The translations under genes and the position numbers were made by a program. A model generated the notes under the pieces. That model had not been told where the DNA came from. It saw only the letters and a program-made list of their open reading frames with translations, and searched no databases. From Sphingomonas bisphenolicum (GTDB taxonomy: Bacteria; Pseudomonadota; Alphaproteobacteria; Sphingomonadales; Sphingomonadaceae): a stretch of DNA of 64,000 nt. This document shows positions 1-7,500 of the stretch, one piece after another (position 1 is the stretch's first letter; each line of letters opens with the position of its first letter). The stretch is from contig NZ_AP018821.1 in assembly GCF_024349785.1 (NCBI RefSeq), positions 62,001-126,000 of the forward strand, given 5' to 3'.

Positions 1-73
1 GGCCTTCGCCCGCTGGTGCCAGCCCCGCGCGCCACCATCATCGGCATCGCCAATCCGGGGGAATGCGCCATGA
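1..73 (+). CDS. IS91-like transposase, C-terminal end only (5' part lies outside the window)
   Basis: The window opens inside a reading frame that encodes AFARWCQPRAPP and stops with TGA at 71-73. The same peptide, with one substitution (AFTRWCQPRAPP), forms the end of the complete IS91-like transposase on the opposite strand at 1665-2879, so this is the tail of a second, related transposase on the plus strand. The two copies diverge right after the shared RAPP. The two transposases point toward each other with an esterase gene between them. IS91-family enzymes are HUH rolling-circle transposases. Only about 24 codons are visible, so nothing can be said about whether the rest is intact. Confidence 0.7.
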   Translation, partial: AFARWCQPRAPPSSASPIRGNAP

Positions 74-591
74 TCCGGCATGGCTCAGGCTGCACGACGG
101 TCGCGCCCATGGCGTCCTGGCCGATGAACCAGTGCATGCCCATTCCGGAATCAAGCCCAGCACAGGGCACACCGACCAGCAAAACCACCACCGTCCGCAC
201 ACTGTCGCCGCACAAAGTCACGTTGATCCGGCCAGAACCGACACTTCCGGATCAGCATCGCTTATCCGTCCGAACCCCCCCAAAGCCGCTTTACCCATAG
301 ACCAGCGCGTGGGCCCGCGGGTTCCTGCACTGGAGGCTTTCGTACGCAAGCGCCCGAAACCCTTCGCAGCTCGAGCCGTTCCACTTCCCGCGCCGACCGG
401 CTGCTCTCGACGAAACCGGCCATTCCAGGCCCCTCGGGCAGGTCGGCGGCTTTGCGCCTCAATTGCGTTCCGGATAGCTGGTCAGCCATTCTAAAGCGGC
501 CGGACGGTGAGGCATTGGTGAGATCGGGGGGAGCTAATTCCCCCCCCGGTCCGAATTATCTGACGAAGGAGGTCCTTCTGGCCACGCCCGC
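74..591. other. 518-bp gap between IS91-like fragment and hydrolase gene
   Basis: No convincing gene is seen here; the open frames are short and low in recognisable content. A strong G/C hairpin lies at 526-545 (GGGGGGA paired with TCCCCCC around a 6-base loop), just beyond the stop of the minus-strand hydrolase. It has no T-run on that strand, so it is a weak terminator candidate at best. A short perfect palindrome (GAAGGA/TCCTTC) lies at about 564-577. The left part may contain the end of the IS91-like element, but I cannot place its boundary. Confidence 0.4.
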
Positions 592-1599
592 CTAGGCTTG
601 AGGCATCCGGCTCATGTGCTTGTCGAACCAGCCGACCAATTTCTCGGGATGCTCCCCATAGTAGTTGTAGCCCGAAAACCGTTGATCGGAGCCGTCGATC
701 CAGAACATCTCTTTTTCCGTGGCGCCGAGGCTGTCGAACAATTCCTCCATGTCTTCGCGAACGATCATCCAGTCCCGTTCGAGCTGAGACATCATTGTCG
801 GCTTAGTGACAGCGCTGGCGTAGGGCGTCGGCGTCATTTCCTCCAAACGGAATCCGGAAAGCTCGTAGATGCGCTCGCTGACGGCTTCGGCAGTATTCTT
901 CGCATCCAGATGCATTTTGTTCGCAGTGCCCTCGACGAGCATTTGGCCGGGAGCCGGATGGTGAAAGAAGAAGGCCTCGACGTGGTCAAACTCCTCAGGC
1001 CACTTCGACACGGCAATGATGGTCGAGTTCGCCCCCATGCACCGGCTGTAGATGCCGACACGCATGTCCTTCGTATCGGGCCTAGACTTCGAATAGCGGA
1101 CCGATCCGACAACGTCGCGACATTCGAGCAGACCGATACCTGCTAGGCCGCCACTTCCCGCACCGCTGCGTCCGTGGTTCCTGATGTCATAGGTAATGAT
1201 GTTGTAGCCTGCGTTGTGGAGATGCCTTAGCTCGGGCAGGAAGTTGACTTCGAAGCCGCCGAACATCGTGTTCCACGGCGCGATATGCCCCGGAAACCCA
1301 TACCGATTGCACGGCATGGGATGGTTGATAATCAGAAGTCGGTCCGAGTTGGCCGGGATGAACCAGCCATCGAGAGGCACGCCGTCTAGTGACGGAAAAA
1401 ATATGTCCTCATACTCCATTCCATATTCGTTCGGATATCGAAGAACCGGCGTGCGGGCTCCATGGGTGTAGAGCTGGGCATATTGCTCCACGATCGGATG
1501 GATCGTCCGCGAAACTGCAGCCCCCAGCGCTTCCGCCGCATTTCCGAGCACCGATGAGACGCTCGCGTCGTGTTCGCCGCTTTTTTGGTTCTCAGTCAT
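592..1599 (-). CDS. alpha/beta hydrolase (esterase-like) with an apparent cysteine nucleophile
   Basis: The 335-residue product has an alpha/beta-hydrolase core: a strand and oxyanion region (LLIINHPMPCN), YDIRNHGRSG before the nucleophile elbow, and a C-terminal acid/His region (FWIDGSDQRF followed by GEHPEKLVGWF). The elbow reads YSRCMGAN, so the nucleophile position is Cys187 rather than Ser, as in dienelactone hydrolases. The start is the ATG at 1597-1599 because AGGAGG lies just upstream on the minus strand; the frame remains open further upstream but has no other good site. The gene lies between two converging IS91-like transposase ends, which suggests it is mobile cargo. Substrate is unknown. 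Confidence is good for the fold and low for the reaction. Confidence 0.8.
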   Translation of the reverse strand: MTENQKSGEHDASVSSVLGNAAEALGAAVSRTIHPIVEQYAQLYTHGARTPVLRYPNEYGMEYEDIFFPSLDGVPLDGWFIPANSDRLLIINHPMPCNRYGFPGHIAPWNTMFGGFEVNFLPELRHLHNAGYNIITYDIRNHGRSGAGSGGLAGIGLLECRDVVGSVRYSKSRPDTKDMRVGIYSRCMGANSTIIAVSKWPEEFDHVEAFFFHHPAPGQMLVEGTANKMHLDAKNTAEAVSERIYELSGFRLEEMTPTPYASAVTKPTMMSQLERDWMIVREDMEELFDSLGATEKEMFWIDGSDQRFSGYNYYGEHPEKLVGWFDKHMSRMPQA

Positions 1600-1664
1600 A
1601 AAGCCTCCTATCTGGACATGAGGGTAGATAGCCACTGCATCGGCGGCTCGTTCTCGAAACGCAT

Positions 1665-2879
1665 TCATCCCGATTGACAACGCGTCGAGCCGCCAACAGG
1701 AGCCATTCGAGCTGCCGGCTGCGGCGGTGCACGCGGTTGGCACCAGCGGGTGAAGGCTTCAATGATGGTCATATGCCCACCGCAGCATGGGCATGGCAGA
1801 CGATGATCGGGCGGTTCATCGGGTTCGGGCTCCTCGATCGGCGCGGCAACGCCCAGCAGCCTGCGGGCGAGCGCCATGGCCTCCTTGTGCGTTGAACTGG
1901 CGAGCAGGCCGTAATGCCGGATGCGGTGGAAGCCGCGTGGCAGGACGTGGATCAGAAAGCGGCGGATGAACTCGTCGGTCGCCAGCGTCATGACCTGCTG
2001 GCGTTTGGCGCCATCGCGGCGATAATCTTTGTACCGGAACGTCACGCCGGTCTCGTCGAAGCCGAGGAGCCGCCGGTTCGAGATGGCGACGCGGTGGGTG
2101 TAGCGCGAGAGATAGGCCAGCACCGCCTGCGGCCCGGTGAAGGGCGGCTTGGCATAGACCACCCAGCGCTTCTTCCGGATCGGCGAGAGATGCCGCAGGA
2201 AGGCCTTGCGTGTCGCGAGCCCAGCCAAGGTGCTGAAGAAGGCCAGCTTGCCGGCATCGAACAATGCCAACAGGCGAGTGAGGAACATCCGGCGGAACAA
2301 TGCCCCCAGCACGCGCACCGGCAGCAGGAAGGCGGGGCGCGACGAGACCCAGCGCGTGCCGTCCAGCGCGATGCCGCCGCCGGGCACGATCATGTGCACA
2401 TGCGGATGGTGCGTCAGCGCCGATCCCCAGGTATGCAGCACAGCGGTGATGCCGATCCGCGCGCCAAGGTGCTTGGGATCGGCGGCGATGGTCAGCATCG
2501 TGTCCGCGGCGGCGCGGAACAGCAGATCATACACCACCGCCTTGTTCTGCCAGGCAATGTCGGCGATCTCAGCGGGCACGGTGAACACGACGTGGAAGTA
2601 GCCCACCGGCAACAGATCGGCCTCGCGCGCGGCCAGCCAAGTGCGCGCCGCCGCACCTTGGCACTTGGGACAGTGCCGGTTGCGGCACGAGTTATAGGCG
2701 ATCCGCCAGTGCCCACAGTCGTCGCAGGCCTCGACGTGACCGCCCAGCGCAGCGGTGCGGCAATTCTCGATGGCCGTCATGACCTTGAGCTGGCCGAGGT
2801 TCAGATGCCCGGCATGGGCTGCGCGATACGCGGGCCCGGCGCTACGGAAGATATCGGCGACCTCGAGCGAGGCGCGCAC
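1665..2879 (-). CDS. tnpA: IS91 family transposase
   Basis: The 404-residue protein has an N-terminal zinc-ribbon region (CDDCGHWRIAYNSCRNRHC), the HUH-like histidine motif in THHPHVHMIVPGGG, and a paired tyrosine motif YLSRY typical of IS91 Y2 transposases. It nicks and joins single DNA strands during rolling-circle transposition. The start is a GTG at 2877-2879, seven bases from the stop of the upstream recombinase, so translation is probably coupled. The length fits the family. The last ~18 residues after RAPP do not match the sister copy at 1-73, which suggests the end may read into flanking DNA. Confidence 0.9.
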   Translation of the reverse strand: MRASLEVADIFRSAGPAYRAAHAGHLNLGQLKVMTAIENCRTAALGGHVEACDDCGHWRIAYNSCRNRHCPKCQGAAARTWLAAREADLLPVGYFHVVFTVPAEIADIAWQNKAVVYDLLFRAAADTMLTIAADPKHLGARIGITAVLHTWGSALTHHPHVHMIVPGGGIALDGTRWVSSRPAFLLPVRVLGALFRRMFLTRLLALFDAGKLAFFSTLAGLATRKAFLRHLSPIRKKRWVVYAKPPFTGPQAVLAYLSRYTHRVAISNRRLLGFDETGVTFRYKDYRRDGAKRQQVMTLATDEFIRRFLIHVLPRGFHRIRHYGLLASSTHKEAMALARRLLGVAAPIEEPEPDEPPDHRLPCPCCGGHMTIIEAFTRWCQPRAPPQPAARMAPVGGSTRCQSG

Positions 2880-2883
2880 CGGC

Positions 2884-3792
2884 TCAGCCGGGAGGAGCCA
2901 CCTGCGGCTCGAGCAGCGTCGTCAATTTGTCCAGGGGACTGATGACCGCGCGCACCGTTCGAGTTGCGACCGTGGTGTAGAAAGCGGTGGTCTCAAGGTT
3001 CGCATGCCCGAGCAGAGCCTGGATGATCCGAATATCGACGCCGTCTTCCAACAGATGCGTGGCGAAGCTGTGCCGCAGAGTGTGAGGGCCGACCCGCTTT
3101 TTGATACCCGCAGCCTCGGCAGCATCGACAACGATCCTATGGAGCTGTCGCGTACTGAGCGGCTTGAGATAGTGCATGCCCGGGAACAGCCAGCCATCGG
3201 CGTGCATGACGCCTTGCTTGCGGCCAACCGTCCACCACTCACGCAAAAGGGCAAGAAGGTCAGCAGGCAGGAGCGCATTGCGATAACGCCCGCCTTTACC
3301 GCGCTCCACTCTCAGGAGCATGCGCTTGCTGTCGACATCGCGGACCTTCAGCATCGTGACCTCAGCGGCGCGCAAGCCAGCGCCATACGCAACGGACAGT
3401 GCAGCCTTGTGCTTCAGGCAGTTGGTCGCGCCGAGTAAGAGCACAACCTCGTCGCGGCTGAGGACAACGGGCAATGCGCGAGGGTTCTTAACCGTGTAGA
3501 GCTTGCGGGACAGATCCGGGCGATCAATGGTGTGGGTGAAAAAGAAGCGCAGCGCAGAAACGATGCTGTTCATGGTCGGGATCCCTATGCCCGCCTCGCG
3601 CTGTTCGACCTGGAACTGCCGGAGTTCTTCTACCGTCGCAGTATCGGGGGGACGCCCAAGATATGTGGCGAACCTCGCGACATGCCGCACGTAATCGAAC
3701 TGGGTCTTCCGCGCGAACCGGCGCATGTTCATGTCTTCGATCATGCGCTGACGCAGCGAAGTGACGGGAGCATCAGACAGAATATTGGTCAT
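2884..3792 (-). CDS. tyrosine recombinase/integrase of the IS91-like element
   Basis: The 302-residue protein is a phage-integrase-type (XerC/D-like) recombinase. It has an N-terminal SAM-like core-binding domain (about residues 15-100) and a C-terminal catalytic domain with the Arg in AYGAGLRAAEV, the HTLRHSFATHL box, the LLGHANLETT motif and the nucleophilic Tyr in TAFYTTV. The ATG at 3790-3792 has AAGGAG upstream on the minus strand. It lies directly 5' of the IS91-like transposase and belongs to that element. Such recombinases accompany IS91-type transposases; their exact job in transposition is unclear. Confidence 0.88.
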   Translation of the reverse strand: MTNILSDAPVTSLRQRMIEDMNMRRFARKTQFDYVRHVARFATYLGRPPDTATVEELRQFQVEQREAGIGIPTMNSIVSALRFFFTHTIDRPDLSRKLYTVKNPRALPVVLSRDEVVLLLGATNCLKHKAALSVAYGAGLRAAEVTMLKVRDVDSKRMLLRVERGKGGRYRNALLPADLLALLREWWTVGRKQGVMHADGWLFPGMHYLKPLSTRQLHRIVVDAAEAAGIKKRVGPHTLRHSFATHLLEDGVDIRIIQALLGHANLETTAFYTTVATRTVRAVISPLDKLTTLLEPQVAPPG

Positions 3793-4023
3793 GGTACGAC
3801 TCCTTGGTTGAAAGGAGCCGGAATCGTCTGCCTACTCGGGCCAGATCTCAACTTAGACCCAGACCGCCGATCACTGGCCTGACCTCAAGGAAAGCACCAC
3901 TCCCGCGGCAGCGGGTTCGTACTTGTCCCAATTTAAGCCGGAAGCTATGGTCTCATGGCGCGTCCAGGGGAGGCTGGCGTGCGTGCCGGCGCGAGTGATT
4001 TCGCTGCCTCGCGACGCACAAGG

Positions 4024-4758
4024 TCAATCCCCGTCGATTGCCCGCAGGATTACGGCCGACACCTTGCCGACATCGTCATTCAGGAAGTGGCCGCCGGGCA
4101 GCGCGATCCGTGTCACGTTGCGCGCGCTCGCGCTCCAAACGGGGCATAGGCTTTCCGGCTCGGTCTCGCCCTGGATACAGAGCGCGGGCGCCCAATCGAA
4201 GCGCCGGGCCGTGGGGACAGCCGGGCCATCATTGCCGAAGTTGAAGGCGCCGCCCGGCGTCGCCCGGAACGACAGCGTGTCCTGCGGGACGATGAGGGCC
4301 GCAAGCACGATGCGCTGCCGATCGGCGTGGGGCAGGTCGGCCAGACCCGTCACGAGGAGATCGGCGCCGAAGGACTGCCCGATCACCACAAGGCGGCGCG
4401 CGCCCGGCTCGGCGAGCGCGCGGCCGATCGCCTGGCGCACGAGCGCCCGCGTTTCCTGCGGCGATCGGCGATGGGCAAAGGCGCTGAGCGAGTTGACGCC
4501 CAGGACCGGGATCCCGGCCGCGGCGATGCGCCTTGCGATTCTGGGCCCCATGCCGGTGTTGAACCCAAGGTCACCGGAGAAAAACAGGGCGACCGTGCCG
4601 TCTTGCCTTGCGGACGAAGTGCTCGCCGGCACCCGGCTGTAGATCGGCCCGGCCGGATAGCCCAGAAAATGGCAATATCCCGCGGCCGCGGCGATGAGGA
4701 GCAACGAGACCAGCAGCGCGGCGCGGACCCATCGCCGCGCAGGAGACCGGCCGCTCAT
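4024..4758 (-). CDS. acvB: AcvB/VirJ-family hydrolase (predicted lysyl-phosphatidylglycerol hydrolase)
   Basis: The 244-residue product begins with a hydrophobic N-terminal segment (about residues 10-28, signal or anchor) followed by an alpha/beta-hydrolase-type domain with the nucleophile elbow VIGQSFGADLL and a late GGHFLND motif for the catalytic His. This matches the VirJ/AcvB domain. In rhizobia AcvB is a periplasmic hydrolase that removes the lysyl group from lysyl-phosphatidylglycerol and is co-transcribed with the mprF homologue lpiA. Here the start ATG overlaps the stop of the upstream mprF-like gene by four bases, so the pair is translationally coupled. This is the short VirJ-like form with one domain. 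Confidence 0.8.
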   Translation of the reverse strand: MSGRSPARRWVRAALLVSLLLIAAAAGYCHFLGYPAGPIYSRVPASTSSARQDGTVALFFSGDLGFNTGMGPRIARRIAAAGIPVLGVNSLSAFAHRRSPQETRALVRQAIGRALAEPGARRLVVIGQSFGADLLVTGLADLPHADRQRIVLAALIVPQDTLSFRATPGGAFNFGNDGPAVPTARRFDWAPALCIQGETEPESLCPVWSASARNVTRIALPGGHFLNDDVGKVSAVILRAIDGD

Positions 4759-7283
4759 TTGCCGCCGATCAGCGCCTGGAGGTCGAACAGCGCCCTGGCG
4801 AGCGCCGGGCCTTGCGGCCCCGCGATGAAGCGCGGCTCCCAGACAGGCGAGAATTTCTCCTTGTAGCTGCGCAGGCCCTCGAAGCCGTAGAGCGCTTGGC
4901 CGTGATGGTAGAGAAGCGCGCCGAGCCGCGCCCAGAGCGGCGCCAAGCGGCGCGCCTCCAGGCCGGACAAGGGGGCGAGGCCGAGGGTGAACCAGCGATA
5001 GCCCTGCCCATGGCCCCATTGCATCAGCCGCACGAACAGATAGTCCATCGTGCCATAGGGCATGTCGGCATCGTGGCGCATCAGGTCGATCGACAGCTCG
5101 GAGTGATCCTGCGTCGCCCAGATATTGGCGAAGGCGACAATCTTCTCCTCGCGCAGGACGACCGCGCAGTCGAAGCGGGCGAGATAGGCGGGGTCGAAGC
5201 GGCCAACGCTGAACCCCTTTTCCCGGTGGCCCTTCTCGCGCAGCCAGCTTTCGGAAATCTCCTGCAGCCGCGGCAGATGCGCGGCAAGCTCGTCTCGCGC
5301 GATGATCGCGAAGCGCGCGCCTTCCTTCTCCGCGCGGCGCACCGCATAGCGCAGCGGCTTGGCCGCCGGCGTGTCGAGCGTGAAGGCGGCAAGATCGACC
5401 CGCGCTTCTTCGCCATATTTGACGATCTGCAAGCCCAGGTCGATCGCCCCGGGCAAGGCCTGCAGGCTGATCTGGTAGAGCAGCAGCCGGCCCTGCGCGG
5501 CGTCCGCCCCTTCGCGCAGCTGCCAGAGGAGTTCGCTCCATTCGGCAGGATCGCCGACCGGATCGCCCATCACGATCCAGCTGGCTCCGCGCACCTGGTA
5601 CATGACGAAGGCGCGGCCGGACGTCGAGCACAGGAAGCGCTTGTCGCCCGTATAGGCGAGATTGGCATCGGTGCGGCGCGTGAGCGCCATCGCTTCGCCC
5701 TGCGGCGGCTCGAGGCTGGCGAGCCCCGGGCCCGCCACGGGGGCCGGGCGCAGCAGCCGCCAGACCGCGAGGGCGGCCAGCGCGAGGCCCACGCCGAGGC
5801 TGGCGCGCAGGAAGCGCGAGGCGTCGCCATGCTCCGAAAAGCGCCAGAAGAGATCGGTGCTGTAGGGCACGCGCTTATAGGCGAAGAAGCCGACCCAGAT
5901 CGGCAGGCCGATCATCAGCGCCACGCTCGCGAGCCAGCTCGGCGTCAGCACTTCCTGCGTCAGCCGTGTCCGGCGGTAGAAGGCGCCCCGCGTCCAGCGC
6001 AGGACGCCCGCGAGCAGCAGCATGAGGATCGCCTCCTCATAGTCGAGGCCCTTGGCGAGCGAGACCAGCGCGCCGATGAGCAGCAGCAGGCCTGTCAGCC
6101 AGGCCGCCCCATCGAGCCGCCGATAAAGGCCCGCCGACACCAGGAGCAGCGCGGCCCCCACGACGCTGCCGGCGAGATGCGATATTTCCACCAGTGGTAA
6201 GGGCAGGATCGCAGCGAGCGCCGCCATGCGGTCGTGCTCGGCGGGCAGCGCGCCCGAGACCAGGAGGACCATGCCGCCCAGGAAGACGAGGGCCGCGACC
6301 AGCGTCGGCGCTACTCCCGAGGCGATCGTCTGGGCACCGTGCAACGTCGCGGCCATCGGCCGCCGCCAGCGCGTGCCTTCCTGCACGGCGATGATGACGC
6401 CTGCGATCAGCAGGGGCAGGATATAGTAGACCAGCCGGTAGCCGAGCAGCGCGGCGATGAGCTCCGGGCGCGGCGTTCCCGGCAGGGCTGCCACGATGAC
6501 CGCTTCGAAAACGCCGAGGCCGCCCGGCACGTGGGTTACGAGTACCGCAATGATCGCCAAGATGTAGCCGATGAAGAAGACCGGCCAGTCGGCAAGACTG
6601 GCGCCCGGGACCAGCACCAGCAGGGCCGCGCTCGCGGCCATGAGATCGACCGTGGCGACGCCAAGCTGGGCGAACGCGGTCCGGTAACCCGGGATCCGCA
6701 AATCCCATTTCCAGATCCGGACAGTCCGGCCCGAGGGTCCTGACCAGGCAAGCGCACCGATGATGAGGGCAAGGAGCGCGATGCCACTTGCTCGCCAGAC
6801 CCAGGGCGAGGGCGCGAAGTCGGCAAAGCCGGGGCCGCCGGGAAAAAGCGCCAGCATCGCCCCGGCAAGCGTAAAGACGCCGCCCCAGAAGGTCAGCCCG
6901 GCGATCGCGACCACACGGCCCACATCGCCCGCGCCCAGGCCGTGCGCGCTGTAGATCCGGTAGCGGGCCGAGCCGCCGGTGAAGAGCGCGAGGCCCAGAT
7001 TATGGCTGAGCGTATAGCTTGTGAACGAGGCCAGCGCCGCGACGCGATAGGGCAGGGGACGATCGATCGCGCGCAGCGCCAGTACGTCGTAGAGCGTCAA
7101 GGCCAGATAGCTGATCGCGGTAAGCCCCGCCGCCGCGAGCAGATGGAGGACGCCCACTTGCGCCCAGGCTGCCCGGATGTCGTGCATGTGCACTTCGCGC
7201 AGGAGGTGCGACAGCGCGAAGAAACCCATCGCGGCAAGCAGGAGAACCACCGCCACCGGGACGATGCTCTTGAGCCGGTCCAT
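4755..7283 (-). CDS. mprF: MprF-like bifunctional phosphatidylglycerol lysyltransferase/flippase
   Basis: The 842-residue protein has an N-terminal multi-span membrane region (roughly residues 5-500, many hydrophobic segments; UPF0104-like flippase part) and a C-terminal cytoplasmic DUF2156/LPG synthase domain (about residues 520-840) recognisable by GASWIVMGDPVGD and RRAEKEGARF. The family transfers an amino acid (usually Lys) from aminoacyl-tRNA to phosphatidylglycerol and flips the product outward, lowering the negative charge of the membrane surface and giving resistance to cationic peptides. The ATG at 7281-7283, immediately before the first membrane segment, was chosen; a start 45 bases upstream is possible. 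It is followed without a gap by the acvB-like hydrolase. Which amino acid it transfers cannot be read from sequence. Confidence 0.85.
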   Translation of the reverse strand: MDRLKSIVPVAVVLLLAAMGFFALSHLLREVHMHDIRAAWAQVGVLHLLAAAGLTAISYLALTLYDVLALRAIDRPLPYRVAALASFTSYTLSHNLGLALFTGGSARYRIYSAHGLGAGDVGRVVAIAGLTFWGGVFTLAGAMLALFPGGPGFADFAPSPWVWRASGIALLALIIGALAWSGPSGRTVRIWKWDLRIPGYRTAFAQLGVATVDLMAASAALLVLVPGASLADWPVFFIGYILAIIAVLVTHVPGGLGVFEAVIVAALPGTPRPELIAALLGYRLVYYILPLLIAGVIIAVQEGTRWRRPMAATLHGAQTIASGVAPTLVAALVFLGGMVLLVSGALPAEHDRMAALAAILPLPLVEISHLAGSVVGAALLLVSAGLYRRLDGAAWLTGLLLLIGALVSLAKGLDYEEAILMLLLAGVLRWTRGAFYRRTRLTQEVLTPSWLASVALMIGLPIWVGFFAYKRVPYSTDLFWRFSEHGDASRFLRASLGVGLALAALAVWRLLRPAPVAGPGLASLEPPQGEAMALTRRTDANLAYTGDKRFLCSTSGRAFVMYQVRGASWIVMGDPVGDPAEWSELLWQLREGADAAQGRLLLYQISLQALPGAIDLGLQIVKYGEEARVDLAAFTLDTPAAKPLRYAVRRAEKEGARFAIIARDELAAHLPRLQEISESWLREKGHREKGFSVGRFDPAYLARFDCAVVLREEKIVAFANIWATQDHSELSIDLMRHDADMPYGTMDYLFVRLMQWGHGQGYRWFTLGLAPLSGLEARRLAPLWARLGALLYHHGQALYGFEGLRSYKEKFSPVWEPRFIAGPQGPALARALFDLQALIGGK

Positions 7284-7500
7284 TTGCGCTTTTCCGATCA
7301 CCCGCACCCCTCTCGAAGACGGGACCACCTTATGGAGACGGCGCGGCGCCGAACAGCGAAATTGGAGCGGCGTTTACGGGTGCCGCCGCCGGCACCCCGC
7401 TGGCGACGAAGACGACCCGGGGAATCCCGGCCCGGAAAAGGGGAGGGGGATCGGAACTGTGATGCTGCCGAAGGGGCAGCTGTCACAGGAGCATACCCTC
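7284..7500. promoter_or_regulatory. divergent intergenic region with hairpin/purine-tract leader of the Sno-like gene
   Basis: This gap separates mprF (minus) from the Sno-like gene (plus). On the plus side it holds two perfect hairpins, GGGTGCC/GGCACCC at 7378-7397 and CCGGG/CCCGG at 7417-7430. The second is followed within four bases by the purine tract GGAAAAGGGGAGGGGGA (7434-7450), about 50 bases before the ATG at 7501. The same hairpin-then-purine-tract arrangement is found upstream of several other plus-strand genes in this window (see findings). CAGGAG just upstream of 7501 is the ribosome-binding site. Confidence 0.45.

Larger units (their letters stand above)
1665..3792 (-). mobile_element. 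IS91-like element (tyrosine recombinase plus HUH transposase)
   Basis: Two genes on the minus strand, a tyrosine recombinase (2884-3792) followed 4 bases later by an IS91-type transposase (1665-2879), make up the coding part of the element. This recombinase-transposase arrangement occurs in many IS91-family elements. IS91 elements have no terminal inverted repeats and no target duplication, so the outer ends cannot be read directly. The right end lies somewhere in 3793-4023 and the left end between about 1600 and 1716, close to the hydrolase ribosome-binding site. The transposase tail after RAPP differs from the related copy at the window start, so one of the two tails may have been replaced at an insertion or deletion junction. 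Confidence 0.75.

Noticed and set aside
74..591. Short frames to the left of the hydrolase gene
   Set aside because: No ribosome-binding site, no natural composition and overlapping frames on both strands.
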